Shown here: positions 41,076-51,300 of the stretch, in pieces | How the letters are laid out: each line of letters opens with the position of its first letter | How positions within the stretch are numbered: position 1 is the stretch's first letter | From: Thermoplasmatales archaeon UBA509 | GTDB lineage: Archaea > Thermoplasmatota > Thermoplasmata > Thermoplasmatales > Thermoplasmataceae | Reading direction: 5' to 3' | Assembly (NCBI GenBank): GCA_002498845.1 | Contig: DAJC01000039.1 | Span: 1 to 55,344 of the forward strand | Length of the DNA stretch: 55,344 nucleotides | Notes under the pieces: model-generated | What the model was told of the DNA's origin: nothing | The model's input: only the letters and a program-made list of their open reading frames with translations | Databases searched by the model: none | Program-made: the position numbers and the translations under genes

Positions 41076-41690
41076 TTATTTGAAAATTTCATACATTTTC
41101 TTGGCCTTTTCAAGCCTCTGTTCCACATCTGACCACTTCACGTTCTTCAGGAAGGCATCAAGGTATGGAGCTCTCTTGGGTCCGTAGTCCGTGTAGTATG
41201 CATGCTCATAGACGTCCAGGGCAAGCACAAGTATGGCATTCCATATGCCGTTGGTGTTGTGGACATCGGCGCCGATATTCCTCAGCTTTCCCGTGTTAAG
41301 GTCGAAGACGCAGAGGCTCCAGCCCCTGAAAGCAACTCCGGTTGCCTTGAAATCCTCAACCCACTTCTCATAACTTCCGAAGTCCTTCTCAACCTGCTTC
41401 TTGAAAGATTCAGACACGGGAGCATGTTCCTTTGCGAGGTTTGCAAAGTAGGTTTCGTGCAGGAGTGATCCGTCAAAGTTGAAGGTCTCCTCCAGCTTGA
41501 GTTCCCTGAATTCGCTGTAATTCTGGTTCGCCTTGCTCCTGTCTGCGTTTGGGAGTTTCTCCCAGATCTCGTTCAGCTTGTTCACATAACCCTTGTAGTG
41601 GGTTTCAAAATGGTAATCTATCTGCTTGTCAGAAATTCCATCCAGCCCGCTTGGCTTCAGTTTGTCTTTTATTTGCCAGTTTTCAGCCAT
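41076..41690 (-). CDS. sod: superoxide dismutase (Fe/Mn)
   Basis: Encodes 204 residues. Metal ligands are recognisable: HFETHYKGYVNKLN (first His), LHETYFANLAKEH (second His), and VLALDVYEHAYYTDYGPKR (Asp and His in DVxxHAYY). It converts superoxide to oxygen and peroxide. GGTGA precedes the ATG by 5 nt and box A TTTTATATTAAG lies about 27-38 nt upstream, so this transcript has a short leader. Ogg2 follows on the same strand. Confidence 0.92.
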   Translation of the reverse strand: MAENWQIKDKLKPSGLDGISDKQIDYHFETHYKGYVNKLNEIWEKLPNADRSKANQNYSEFRELKLEETFNFDGSLLHETYFANLAKEHAPVSESFKKQVEKDFGSYEKWVEDFKATGVAFRGWSLCVFDLNTGKLRNIGADVHNTNGIWNAILVLALDVYEHAYYTDYGPKRAPYLDAFLKNVKWSDVEQRLEKAKKMYEIFK

Positions 41691-41775
41691 TTTTTCACCT
41701 GTTTCTTCATTGAGTCTTAATATAAAACCTTAATGACGGGTGTACAGCAATGTTTTTAAGAGGAAAGCAGACAGG

Positions 41776-41985
41776 TCAGTGCCAGAAGAACACATCCAGC
41801 TGGAGCAGGTTATGGTGTTCCGAATAAAGATACATTGGTTTTGTGTACCTGACACGGTCAATCCACTCCTCCATGGATTCATCGTCCATGGTTCTGGATC
41901 TCCCTATTTCACGGGAGCAGGTGGAACAGTACATGCCGCCGTAGATGAGGTCTCCGCAGATAAGGCAGTGATGTTTTGCTCCCAT
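41776..41985 (-). CDS. small zinc-ribbon protein
   Basis: Encodes 69 residues from ATG 41985, chosen since box A TGTTTTAATC lies about 26-36 nt upstream; a start six codons earlier is possible. HCLICGDLIYGGMYCSTCS (cysteines at about 7, 10, 20, 23) is a zinc ribbon, followed by an acidic then aromatic tail. Small proteins like this are often nucleic-acid- or RNA-polymerase-associated, but no assignment is possible. Confidence 0.55.
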   Translation of the reverse strand: MGAKHHCLICGDLIYGGMYCSTCSREIGRSRTMDDESMEEWIDRVRYTKPMYLYSEHHNLLQLDVFFWH

Positions 41986-42130
41986 TGTGGCTACTATTGC
42001 CATGGGATTAAAACATTTTTGCAGGGGCAGGAGGATGGCTTAAAGGATGGGCATGATTCCTGCAGCCCCCTTTAATAAGGATCGTGATTCGGTTTTTTTT
42101 AAAATGCACAGAATAATAGAAGAACAGCTT

Positions 42131-42910
42131 TCAGTCGTCCCTGTACATGGTATCGGTGTCTGATCCCCCGGTGAAGAAGAGCGACATCTCGCTGTAGACG
42201 TCCTCGAAGCCGTACATGTCCCTGGCAGATACGGGGAAGATCCTGTTGACCATCTGGCTCTCCTTGAATGCGTTGAGCACGGCGGAGAAGTAGTCCTTCA
42301 CCATCTCCTGCTTCTCGTCCATGAGGGCATCCCGGAGAAGATCAGGAGAATCTTCCCATCTCATGACCGCCTCCAGATCATCATCTGTGATGAGATCGAG
42401 CTTGTTCAGCACGAACAGCATGGGCTTGTAGAATCTGGAAAGGACCGATCCGAAGAGCATCTTCTGGGATATGAATCCTGATGGGGAGGCAGACAGCACG
42501 GCATCAGCTATGAATGCAATCATTGCCTTCCCGTTGCTCAGGCGATCCACCAGCATTGGGCTTCCAGGCCTGAAGCTGAACAGCTCGATCTGGCCAGGCG
42601 TGTCAAAAATCACGTAATAATCCTCGAGTTCCCTCAGCACCTTTGTAACAGGTTCAGTATTTTCCAGAAGCAGATCCGCGGCAACAATCTGTGCGCCGTT
42701 TGGCCCAAGATTGTATTCTGACATGATCTGGCTCAGGGAAACGGTCTCCCTGATGTCAATCTCCGCCTCATAGGGGATGTATTCCGAACCGGGATCAAGG
42801 TTAACGATAGCTGCGTCGTAGCCGTTTGAGATGAGCCAGTCCTTGTATGCTGCGCAGAATGTGGATTTTCCGGTTCCTGCAGGGCCGGTCACAAAAAGTG
42901 ATCCTATCAT
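42131..42910 (-). CDS. GPN-loop GTPase
   Basis: Encodes 259 residues. Walker A VTGPAGTGKSTF (about 7-18), the hallmark Gly-Pro-Asn in EYNLGPNGAQ (about 69-71), VIFDTPGQIE (switch II) and VLNKLDLI (NKxD guanine motif) identify the archaeal GPN GTPase. Homologues assist assembly of RNA polymerase in eukaryotes; the archaeal role is less defined. It overlaps the end of the DP2 gene by 4 nt. Confidence 0.88.
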   Translation of the reverse strand: MIGSLFVTGPAGTGKSTFCAAYKDWLISNGYDAAIVNLDPGSEYIPYEAEIDIRETVSLSQIMSEYNLGPNGAQIVAADLLLENTEPVTKVLRELEDYYVIFDTPGQIELFSFRPGSPMLVDRLSNGKAMIAFIADAVLSASPSGFISQKMLFGSVLSRFYKPMLFVLNKLDLITDDDLEAVMRWEDSPDLLRDALMDEKQEMVKDYFSAVLNAFKESQMVNRIFPVSARDMYGFEDVYSEMSLFFTGGSDTDTMYRDD

Positions 42911-45900
42911 TCCTCATCATCCTCCTGGTAACTGTCCAGGTCGCGATCGGCCTGAACTGCGGCAATCCGCTTCATGCCGTCATCAAAGCTGCCCAGGTCA
43001 TGCTGTGGTTCCGGCTGCGCCTCCTCATCAAAATTGAATGTTCCCTTGATTGTGCGGACCAGGTTGTCTATGCGCACGTTCAGGTACCATGGCAGGTTGA
43101 ATTCCCTGGATATCTTCACTGTCTCATTCATGTATTTTATGACACTCCCCTTGTGTATTGTCAGGATCAGGTTATGGTTTCCGCACTTCAGGCATTTCCC
43201 GGACAGGGGGACCCTGCGGTACTTCGTATTGCACTTGGTGCACCTGAACTCCTGGGAGAAGAATTTCCTGAAGTTGCCGTACATGTCAGGCAGGAAATGG
43301 GAGTTCAGTACCCTGGCAGCAACGTCGTCCTCGTCCACTCCCCTGAGCCTTCTGGCCAGCGAAAGCTGCCTCTCTATCTTCTCCTCCATTGTGTCAATGG
43401 TCTTGTATGAGCACACCAGCACTCCTCCGTTTATGTCTGAGGTGCCTGTTGTGAATCCTGATCCCATGAAACTGCCTGTCTTCTTGATGCGAACGCTCAT
43501 GGTCATCATCAGTTCCTCTATCTCCGATGGGGCGCGCCTCTCCTCCATTGCCCTGTAGAATTCCAGCGGATATTCCCAGAGGGTATCCACGTTCATGGCC
43601 TCCTTGTCAACTTCATCCGGGTTCAGCTGGACGGTGAGCACCAGCGGTGCATCCATCAGGCCGCCCCTTGTGGACGGGAGATATTCCCTTGAAAAATTCA
43701 GGAGCCCGTCCATTAGAAGGAGGATGCTGTCCTCATCGCCGTCACAGTTCCTCCTCTTTGCCGCATGGAAGAACGGATGGGCATAACAGCCGCTTGCCTC
43801 TGAGAAGCCGATGATCCTGCCCAGTATTCCTCCTGAGGTGTGTGGAGCAAGGCCTATGACCAGTTTCCCTATGAGATCCTCCGGCCTGGAGCAGAGATAA
43901 TGCGGGGCCATCCCATAATACCGGACCAGGAGATCGTCGATGAAATTTGCCACATTGATAAGGTATTCCGCTGACTTTGACGGTATTATGACGTCCTGCG
44001 GGAATATCTCATTATACTCCTTCTCCGGATCGTATCCCAGTTCCCGCAGCCTTTCCCTTGGAAGGCCTATTTCTTCTGCCCTGAAGTGTGTTATTGGTAT
44101 ATCGGACATATCGTACCTGCAGGTGCCGTCCTTGTTGGTGGACACATCATGCATGGCCCTCAGAAATCCCTTCTCAATGGGTTCGCTGACCTTGTCCTTT
44201 GACATGAGCTTCTTCACGCCCTTTATCTCCAGCTTTTCTGGAAGATCTATTCCAAGCCGCTCCATGGACCTCTCCATGAGCTGGTCAAGATCAACTGTAA
44301 TCTTCCGGGTCCTGCCCGTATCAACGGTGACGGCGCCGCACAGGTAGCATATGGGCTGTGCAGATTCCTCCCCGCATCCGGTGCACTTCCTGACCCTTAC
44401 TTCCACCTGGTATCCGTCATGTGCGTTCTTCCTGGCGTTTTTCAGGGACCTGCGGGCATCACCGTAATTCTCCACCGGGAAAAGCACGTGGACCTTTGGC
44501 TTCATCTTCCTGTCCCCTGCTTTCTCCGGCCTTCCAAGCCTTGACCCCACCCTTGTGGGAGATCTCGGGAATAGGCTGTAGCCGGCAAGGGAATTGATCA
44601 GCTTCAGTGGATCTTCCGGGGTGTCATCCCTCTGCATCTGTACTATGGCACCATTCTGAACCTCAAGGCCCAGGCTGGTGATCAGGGGGTAGTACTCATC
44701 AAGGGCAAGCCCATCCGCCGTGGCGGAGAATGGGATTCCAAGCCTGATCAGCGAATCACGCATCCTGTTTTCCAGGATCAGGTGTGTTCCGGAGAGCCGG
44801 CTGCTGGACACGCTCCTCCTGAGATCAAGGATTTCCGGCGTTCCCAGATCATGCCAGAAGTAGTCGTAAACCGGATGTAGCGGAATATTTTTCTCACGTG
44901 CAAGTGCCACTGCCTCAAACTGGTCCGGCACGGAAGAAGCATATTTCTCTCTTAGTTCAGAATCAGGAAGATACAGCTTCCACCAGTCATGGTTGAAGGA
45001 ACCCGGCACCAGCCTGTAGTTGTTCTCAAGAAAGTCCCCATAGGCAATGAGTATCTCCCCAAGATCAGTTATCTGATCTATATCTGGAAGGAGCTTTGCA
45101 GCCTCATCCTGGCTTCCCACCCTCACATGGTTTCCGTTCTTCAGGAGCACCATGGGGCCGTCAATGCCATCGCTAGGAGTCACGGCCGCTGCCTTCCCTG
45201 GCAGTTCCACCTTGATCTGGGAGCCGATAGCTATGAACCTGTCCACTATGAACATGCTTGCAGGGTTTATGGAGGCGGCAGCAAGTCCGTTGACCCTTGA
45301 CCTGCCGTAGCGCAGCCTGAATCCCCCAGGTCTTCCGGGATGGGAAAACACGGGCCTGCCGGCCACAAGGTCCTTGAGGAATTTCTCAGAATTTTTTGGT
45401 GCAGGTGCACTCTCGCCCTGTGCCGGCTGCTGCTTCTTTCCAAGGAAGTTCCACTCTGTCAGGCCAAGTTTCTCGGTATGTTTCAGGACCTTCTTGGATT
45501 TCTGTATGAGGCCCTCGCAGAGCACCAGGCACATTCCTCCCCTTATCCTGTTTGTGCGGATCCTTTCCATGTCCCTGTGCCCGGAAACCTCTTCCTCCTC
45601 GCTTCCCTCTCCGTCAATGCACACAGGAGAATTCAGTATCACCTGCTTTATTTCGTCAGGCGTCGGAAGATACTGGAGATGCTTGATTCTGTTGTATGCC
45701 TGTATCTCCTCAATGTAACGTTCTATTTCATCATCCGTTGCATGGAACGCCCCGATTCCAAGGTCCCTTCTAACAACATCCGCAATCAGTACGCTGAGGG
45801 CCTGGGCAGTTCCGCCGGCTCCCCTGATGGGACCTGAATACACAACGGAAACATAGTCCGTGCCGTCGTGGTTCCTGTCTATGGTCACATCGGCTATGCC

Positions 45901-46254
45901 TTCAAGGGGGGCCACAAGTATGCCCTCAGTGAGTATTGCAAGGCCAACTCTTACAGCTTTGTCAACAGCCATAACCTTTCCCTGGGGCTCGTACATCTTT
46001 GCCACCCGCCTTGCAATATCGATGGATATTTCCTCCCTGGTCCTTGTCTTTGACAGTTCCCTTATCTCGCCAGCTATTCCCCTTATGTCAATGAGTTCCT
46101 CTATCCTGTCAGCCATATCGGAAGCCAGGGGTATCTCCACGCGGTCTGTCACATCCTTTCCCAGCTTTCGTGCCCCAAGGGCCAGATCGTATTCCTGCCG
46201 TACAGCAGTCCATAGAAACTGGCGGTATGATTCAATGTCTCCTGCTTTAATCAT
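42907..46254 (-). CDS. polC: DNA polymerase II large subunit (DP2)
   Basis: Encodes 1115 residues without an intein. It has YSGPIRGAGGTAQALSVLIADVVRR and GRPGGFRLRYGRSRVNGLAA in the N-terminal part, a CTGCGEESAQPICYLCG zinc finger (about 615-635), the catalytic NCDGDEDSILLLMDGLLNFS segment with PSTRGG, and a second CTKCNTKYRRVP...CLKCG finger near the C-terminus. It is the catalytic subunit of PolD, the replicative polymerase of Euryarchaeota. DP1 is not in this window. It overlaps genes on both sides by 4 nt in a pyrG-SCP2-polC-GPN operon. Confidence 0.95.
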   Translation of the reverse strand: MIKAGDIESYRQFLWTAVRQEYDLALGARKLGKDVTDRVEIPLASDMADRIEELIDIRGIAGEIRELSKTRTREEISIDIARRVAKMYEPQGKVMAVDKAVRVGLAILTEGILVAPLEGIADVTIDRNHDGTDYVSVVYSGPIRGAGGTAQALSVLIADVVRRDLGIGAFHATDDEIERYIEEIQAYNRIKHLQYLPTPDEIKQVILNSPVCIDGEGSEEEEVSGHRDMERIRTNRIRGGMCLVLCEGLIQKSKKVLKHTEKLGLTEWNFLGKKQQPAQGESAPAPKNSEKFLKDLVAGRPVFSHPGRPGGFRLRYGRSRVNGLAAASINPASMFIVDRFIAIGSQIKVELPGKAAAVTPSDGIDGPMVLLKNGNHVRVGSQDEAAKLLPDIDQITDLGEILIAYGDFLENNYRLVPGSFNHDWWKLYLPDSELREKYASSVPDQFEAVALAREKNIPLHPVYDYFWHDLGTPEILDLRRSVSSSRLSGTHLILENRMRDSLIRLGIPFSATADGLALDEYYPLITSLGLEVQNGAIVQMQRDDTPEDPLKLINSLAGYSLFPRSPTRVGSRLGRPEKAGDRKMKPKVHVLFPVENYGDARRSLKNARKNAHDGYQVEVRVRKCTGCGEESAQPICYLCGAVTVDTGRTRKITVDLDQLMERSMERLGIDLPEKLEIKGVKKLMSKDKVSEPIEKGFLRAMHDVSTNKDGTCRYDMSDIPITHFRAEEIGLPRERLRELGYDPEKEYNEIFPQDVIIPSKSAEYLINVANFIDDLLVRYYGMAPHYLCSRPEDLIGKLVIGLAPHTSGGILGRIIGFSEASGCYAHPFFHAAKRRNCDGDEDSILLLMDGLLNFSREYLPSTRGGLMDAPLVLTVQLNPDEVDKEAMNVDTLWEYPLEFYRAMEERRAPSEIEELMMTMSVRIKKTGSFMGSGFTTGTSDINGGVLVCSYKTIDTMEEKIERQLSLARRLRGVDEDDVAARVLNSHFLPDMYGNFRKFFSQEFRCTKCNTKYRRVPLSGKCLKCGNHNLILTIHKGSVIKYMNETVKISREFNLPWYLNVRIDNLVRTIKGTFNFDEEAQPEPQHDLGSFDDGMKRIAAVQADRDLDSYQEDDEE

Positions 46255-46574
46255 TTCAGAAGCTCCGCCATGAGAAGCTTGTCCAGCAGCGAAGCCTTTA
46301 TCTTCAGCTTTCCCGAAGAGTAAGCCTCCATGGGATCAAGCTTTTTCTGCATTATGCCAAGAACATCATCGGTGGAGGCAGTGATCACAATGTCAGGTTT
46401 CAGGTCATTACTGGCTATGGCAACCCTGCCATTCTCAATGAGGAACGTTGTGCCTGTTTCACCTGCATCCCACCTGAGAACTTTCCTGGTTGCCGCCATT
46501 CTTTTGCGTGTTTTCTCGGAATTCTGCAGTCTTTCATTCACCTTTTCAAGAAGCATTGACTGGATGGATATCAA
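46251..46574 (-). CDS. SCP2-like (sterol carrier protein fold) small protein
   Basis: Encodes 107 residues. [64 protein letters not shown] is the alternating-strand SCP2 lipid-binding pattern with the [11 protein letters not shown](K/R)I signature near the C-terminus. The 4-nt overlap with pyrG supports the ATG at 46574. It may bind acyl chains; why it sits between CTP synthase and the replicative polymerase is unclear, although CTP is needed for archaeal lipid head-group activation. Confidence 0.7.
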   Translation of the reverse strand: MISIQSMLLEKVNERLQNSEKTRKRMAATRKVLRWDAGETGTTFLIENGRVAIASNDLKPDIVITASTDDVLGIMQKKLDPMEAYSSGKLKIKASLLDKLLMAELLK

Positions 46575-48181
46575 GCCGCTGCCTCCATGGCTTCCTGCAT
46601 GTGCTGCAGTGCCCTGAGAACAAGATGCTGGTGGATCTTTGAGGGGTTAAGGGGACGGGATTTGAACTCGCTGTGGTACTGGGATGCGATCATGTTCTCG
46701 CTGTCCCTGAATTCCGCAATCTCCATCCTTATCCCCTCATCATCAGTTCCGGAGAATATTAAACCGGCTTTGGCGAACTGATCAATGTACGATGGGTTCA
46801 CCTCGTACCGGTGCCTGTGCCTCTCATAAATTTCTCCCTTCTGGTATATGCTGAATGCCAGGGTATCTGGCTTCACAAGCACCTTCTTGGATCCAAGCCT
46901 CATGGTTCCACCCATGTCCTTCACACCATTCTGTTCCGGAAGAAGATCGATCACTGGATGCTGCGTTTTGCTGTCAAATTCCGTGCTGTTTGCGTCCTGG
47001 AAGCCAAGCACATTCCTTGCGAACTCTATGACTGCAACCTGAAAGCCCAGGCATATGCCAAGGAATGGTATGTTATGCTCCCTGGCGTATCTGGCGGCTG
47101 CTATCTTTCCCTCTATGCCCCTGTAGCCGAAACCGCCGGGGACAAGTATTCCATGCACATCGTCAAGCCTGTCCGTACTTGCCTTCAGATCATCTGAGTT
47201 GATCCACTTTATATCCACAGCTATGCCTGTATTCCCGGTGACATGGAGAAAAGCCTCCTTGTGGCTCATGTATGCGTCCTGAAGCTCCGTATATTTGCCC
47301 ACCAGGGCAATTTTCACCCTCTCCCTGGGATTCTTCAGGTTCTCCTTGTAGTTTCCCCAGTCATCATTGTATTCCTTGCATCCCAGCTTGAAGCGGCCAA
47401 TGATGAAGTCCACAATTCCCTGCTTCTCCATGAGATCTGGAACAAGATAGGCATTGGGGGCGTCACTGATGCTGGCTATGCCATCAAGGGGCACATCTGT
47501 GAAAAGTGCAATTCTCTTGCGTGTTTCAAGGCTCAGGGGATCCCTGGAGCGGCAGAACAGTATATCCGGCTGGATGCCTATTTCCCTGAGGGCCTTTACA
47601 CTGTGCTGTGTTGGTTTGGTCTTCTGCTCATTCATGGCCCCGATTTCGGGCACAAGAGTCACGTGGCCGAATATGACAGAACCTGGCGGCTCCTCACGGT
47701 TCAGCTGCCTCAATGCCTCAAGGAACGGCATGGATTCTATGTCGCCAACAGTTCCTCCCACCTCAATCAGCACAACGTCGAAGGCACCCTTTGAGGCAAC
47801 CATCCTTATGCGCCTCTTTATCTCGTTGGTAATATGCGGGATTATTTGGACTGTGCTTCCCAGATACTCACCTCTTCTCTCCTTCTCAATGACTTCCTTG
47901 TAGACCTTACCTGTTGTTATGTTGTTGTCTCCGGCAAGATCAGAACCGATGAATCTCTCATAATTTCCCAGATCGAGATCAACTTCACTGCCGTCATCAA
48001 GGACAAAAACCTCCCCATGCTGGTACGGATTCATTGTTCCGGCATCATAATTGAGGTACGGATCAATCTTCAGCGCCGTGACGCTGAGACCGTGGGACTT
48101 CAGCAGGTGGCCAAGGCTGGACGTTATTGTCCCCTTTCCAAGGCCTGAAATCACGCCTCCAGTAATAACTACGTAATGCAT
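46571..48181 (-). CDS. pyrG: CTP synthase
   Basis: Encodes 536 residues. The N-terminal synthase domain begins [22 protein letters not shown], with [13 protein letters not shown] and [11 protein letters not shown]; the C-terminal glutaminase has [31 protein letters not shown] (catalytic Cys) and [11 protein letters not shown] (catalytic His-Ser-Glu variant of HPE). It aminates UTP to CTP. A box A (AATTAATTTTAATT) lies upstream of the ATG. First gene of the operon with SCP2-like, DP2 and GPN genes. Confidence 0.95.
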   Translation of the reverse strand: MHYVVITGGVISGLGKGTITSSLGHLLKSHGLSVTALKIDPYLNYDAGTMNPYQHGEVFVLDDGSEVDLDLGNYERFIGSDLAGDNNITTGKVYKEVIEKERRGEYLGSTVQIIPHITNEIKRRIRMVASKGAFDVVLIEVGGTVGDIESMPFLEALRQLNREEPPGSVIFGHVTLVPEIGAMNEQKTKPTQHSVKALREIGIQPDILFCRSRDPLSLETRKRIALFTDVPLDGIASISDAPNAYLVPDLMEKQGIVDFIIGRFKLGCKEYNDDWGNYKENLKNPRERVKIALVGKYTELQDAYMSHKEAFLHVTGNTGIAVDIKWINSDDLKASTDRLDDVHGILVPGGFGYRGIEGKIAAARYAREHNIPFLGICLGFQVAVIEFARNVLGFQDANSTEFDSKTQHPVIDLLPEQNGVKDMGGTMRLGSKKVLVKPDTLAFSIYQKGEIYERHRHRYEVNPSYIDQFAKAGLIFSGTDDEGIRMEIAEFRDSENMIASQYHSEFKSRPLNPSKIHQHLVLRALQHMQEAMEAAA

Positions 48182-48398
48182 CAGAAGGTAGAGAATTAAA
48201 ATTAATTAATCTTTGCTGGCATGGCAATCTTTGCCTGAAAACGCCAGCCAGGAAGCGCAGGACAGCCGGATTCCAGCCGCTGATGTTATTATACTGGCAG
48301 CCAGGTAAAGGCAACTCATTCAATGCCACAGAAAATCCCGCAGGAGTGACACTAAGGCTTAATTCAACGATTGCATCACATTCTCGGCTGGGAATGAT

Positions 48399-50378
48399 AT
48401 GCAAGTGTTCCTGATTTACCTGCTGTGGGCGGCCATGGCTGCTATGGCTGCTGCAATGGCCTTTGCAATATATGCAGCCAGCAGGGCAGACAATCCGCTG
48501 CGGAAGCTGGTGGTTTACCTTATCCTTGCAATGATGAACGGAATGCTTGTTGGCCCCTTTATTTATCTTGCATTTCCCGGCATTCTCTCCGAAATCGGTG
48601 CCATAGAGGTTGCGCTTGTTGCCATGGCTGTGGAAATCATCCCGTTCCTGGCGCTGTTCATGCGCGATATATTCCTGGAGGATCAGAATGCTTCAAGAAG
48701 ATTCCTCATGGTTTTCACTGCGGTCTTTGTGATCCTGGACGAGGTCCTCATGAGCCTGGTATTCAACCTTGTCCTGTCGCATCAGCAGTACCTGTCACTG
48801 ATGACAACCAGCCCCGTAGGTGCAATATTCCAGTCGGTATCCAGCTACTGGTTTGTTTTTCCCATGAGCATTGAGATGTTCCTGAGCATAATTCTCATGA
48901 GAAGGGACCAGAGCTCATGGGCTCTTGTTCTGTTGCTGACGCAGGCAGCAATAATGTTTCTGGCGCCACCTGCGGTTGCTGGATATGGCTGGGGCCAGTT
49001 GACGGTCTATCTGTCAGGGGCTGTCATGACCGGGTTCTTTGTATTCCTCTTTGAACATCTCTACAGGGCACAATCGGTCAGGAGATCAATGGGATCATAC
49101 ATCCTCATCCTCCTTGCGGTTTACACTGCCATGATGGCGGGGGTTTTCATGTGGCAGGTCTATGGAAGCATCTACATCTTCTCCCTGGCCATGATAGCAG
49201 ACATGGTCCTGTACCTGTGGGGCACCCTCCACAGGTGCATGCTTTCAACAGGTCCCCGCACCTACTGGCTCGCAAACAGACCATGGTCCTTCGGTTTTCT
49301 CCTTCTTGTTTTCGCGGCTGAATTCTTCATGGGTGCAGCCTTTGACGTCCAGTATTACGGGGCTGTTCCGTTCATTGCCTCCACAGGGATTGTGCCGCTT
49401 ACAGGCAGCATTCTGGCAGTTGCAGGGAAGGCTGTCTTTGATTTCTTCATATTCTTCGGCAGCGTGAGCCTCTCATCATGGTTCCTGGTCATGATGGGCA
49501 TTGAAATGGGATCTCTTGTTGTTTTCAAGATCAGGAAAACAAGGGACATGGAGACACGCATCAGGCTTTCACTCATGCTTGTGGCGTACGGCATTTATTC
49601 AATACTTCTCCCATCATTCATAATACAGAATCCCGCAAGTGTCCCATTCATAGGATGGTCCATGGGAATAGGAATTGCCGGCCCTGTTTCTCCCCTGCTG
49701 ATCCTTCCAATGCTGCTGACATATGTCATAAGCGGCATCCTTTCGCTCCTGTTCGGTTCCAGGCAGCTGTGTTCGGTTTTCTGCACGGCGCCTGTGATGT
49801 ATCAGGGGACATTCTACGATTCCATGAAGAAATTCAACACCTCGTCCGGCATGAGCAGATCACTCACAAGGGCGGATCGCACAGGAAATATGGTTTACAG
49901 GATAGTATCAAACATGGTATATGTCTCAGTGATAGCTGCGGCAGTCATATCGTGGCTCGATTCAACAGGCAGGCTGAATCTGACATTTTACGGCACAGAT
50001 CCAGAATATATGCTCTACATTTTCTATTTCGGCTTCCTCTGGTACGCCGTATTCATACTCATGCCTTACGTGGGATCATACGGATGCATCAACACCGGAT
50101 ACTGCCAGTGGGGCAACTTCAACAGGTTCATCTCAAGATTCGGCTTCTTCCGCCTGAAGGTCAGGGATCCGAACCAGTGCGTGACATGCCCCACCAAGGA
50201 CTGTGCAAGTGCATGCCCTGTGGGGAACTACGGACAGCCTGGCAGTTTCATCACCACAGGGGAATACAAGGACAGCAGGTGTGTGGGCATAGGAGATTGT
50301 GTTAATGCCTGCCCCTATGAGAACATCTTCTATTATGATGTCAGGCACTGGGTAAAGGAGAAAATTTCAAAAAAGTGA
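48399..50378 (+). CDS. polytopic membrane protein ending in ferredoxin-like Fe-S motifs
   Basis: Encodes 659 residues. About 14 hydrophobic helices fill residues 1-560; a soluble C-terminal part has CVTCPTKDCASACP (CxxCx4CxxxCP) and CVGIGDCVNACPYEN, with more Cys in YGCINTGYC just before. This is a membrane-bound redox layout reminiscent of NapH/NosR-like quinol oxidation proteins, but the membrane part is not one I recognise. The N-terminal half resembles the downstream convergent gene (shared DEVLMSLVFN/NEVSMALFLR and MSIEMF/MIAEMVF). It probably moves electrons between a membrane carrier and a cytoplasmic partner. Confidence 0.7.
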   Translation: MQVFLIYLLWAAMAAMAAAMAFAIYAASRADNPLRKLVVYLILAMMNGMLVGPFIYLAFPGILSEIGAIEVALVAMAVEIIPFLALFMRDIFLEDQNASRRFLMVFTAVFVILDEVLMSLVFNLVLSHQQYLSLMTTSPVGAIFQSVSSYWFVFPMSIEMFLSIILMRRDQSSWALVLLLTQAAIMFLAPPAVAGYGWGQLTVYLSGAVMTGFFVFLFEHLYRAQSVRRSMGSYILILLAVYTAMMAGVFMWQVYGSIYIFSLAMIADMVLYLWGTLHRCMLSTGPRTYWLANRPWSFGFLLLVFAAEFFMGAAFDVQYYGAVPFIASTGIVPLTGSILAVAGKAVFDFFIFFGSVSLSSWFLVMMGIEMGSLVVFKIRKTRDMETRIRLSLMLVAYGIYSILLPSFIIQNPASVPFIGWSMGIGIAGPVSPLLILPMLLTYVISGILSLLFGSRQLCSVFCTAPVMYQGTFYDSMKKFNTSSGMSRSLTRADRTGNMVYRIVSNMVYVSVIAAAVISWLDSTGRLNLTFYGTDPEYMLYIFYFGFLWYAVFILMPYVGSYGCINTGYCQWGNFNRFISRFGFFRLKVRDPNQCVTCPTKDCASACPVGNYGQPGSFITTGEYKDSRCVGIGDCVNACPYENIFYYDVRHWVKEKISKK

Positions 50379-50385
50379 TGCGCCA

Positions 50386-51282
50386 TCAGGAGGCGACCGG
50401 ATTTTCTGCAGTCAACGGAACCCTGTCCGGTACAGGGGTGAACATTCCCAGTATTATCTCGAAATAGAGAACCATGGAGGACATCATGGAAACTGCAAAT
50501 ACGAACCATGACAGCCCGAAAGGCCCGTGAACCACAATGGGCTCCAGGAGGCCAGCTGTTGATAGTGCAAATATGAATATGAACCAGCCAACAAGCCTCC
50601 GGGACATCCTGTCAATGGATCTGCGGTTGCCATAGACGTAGCTGAATGCGTAATAAACAGCAAATATCATGATTATGGAATATGCAATGAGAAGCGGAAT
50701 CACTGCTGCGGAATCGCCAAGGACGGCAGGATCAGCCACCTGCATGAGCAGAAGGGCTGTGGAAATTCTCCTTCCCAGGCCAGGGGAAAGCCTGAATGCT
50801 ATGAAGAAGACCATTTCAGCAATCATGGGTGCAAGAAAGAGGAAATTGGTAATTGAAAGCCCGAAATAGGCGAGGTATGCAGCCAGCGATGCAACGTCAT
50901 GAAAATAGTAGCCAAGGATTCTGAGAAACAGTGCCATGGATACCTCATTCCATCCCAGAATAAGCGCAAAGGCAAGTGCCATGCTTCTCTTCATGGAATA
51001 ATCTTTTTCCTTCACTGCAGTCCAGAGGATATATACAATGGCAATGGCCATGGCGATCATGGAAATGTTTGCGGCAAGAACCACGTTGAAGAAAGTCCTG
51101 GGCATGGCCATGTAATAAATCAGGGAATCGAACATGCTGCCCATCATGGATAGAAGGATAACGGATACCGAGAAACTTCGGAGTGTGAGACCCCGGGAAT
51201 GTTTCCTCAGGTAGGCTATGATCCAGATGATGAATGCGGTCATAACTACCTCGGTGATGATGACCCAGGGGAGATTCAGCAT
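50386..51282 (-). CDS. polytopic membrane protein related to the Fe-S membrane protein
   Basis: Encodes 298 residues with about nine hydrophobic spans. Several helices line up with the N-terminal half of the 48399-50378 protein (for example RSMALAFALILGWNEVSMALFLR with RRFLMVFTAVFVILDEVLMSLVFN), indicating a shared ancestral membrane domain. There are no Fe-S cysteines here. It is convergent with that gene, 7 nt apart. Box A GATTATAATATC (51301-51312) lies 18-30 nt upstream of the ATG. Confidence 0.65.
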   Translation of the reverse strand: MLNLPWVIITEVVMTAFIIWIIAYLRKHSRGLTLRSFSVSVILLSMMGSMFDSLIYYMAMPRTFFNVVLAANISMIAMAIAIVYILWTAVKEKDYSMKRSMALAFALILGWNEVSMALFLRILGYYFHDVASLAAYLAYFGLSITNFLFLAPMIAEMVFFIAFRLSPGLGRRISTALLLMQVADPAVLGDSAAVIPLLIAYSIIMIFAVYYAFSYVYGNRRSIDRMSRRLVGWFIFIFALSTAGLLEPIVVHGPFGLSWFVFAVSMMSSMVLYFEIILGMFTPVPDRVPLTAENPVAS

Positions 51283-51300
51283 GCCCCCCCATCAAGGTAT

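Noticed and set aside
42092..42099. T-run as a terminator of the polC-GPN operon
   Set aside because: The Ts are on the plus strand whereas the operon is transcribed from the minus strand.
48182..48398. RNA gene in the pyrG upstream region
   Set aside because: No cloverleaf or conserved tRNA boxes found; it is a divergent promoter region.
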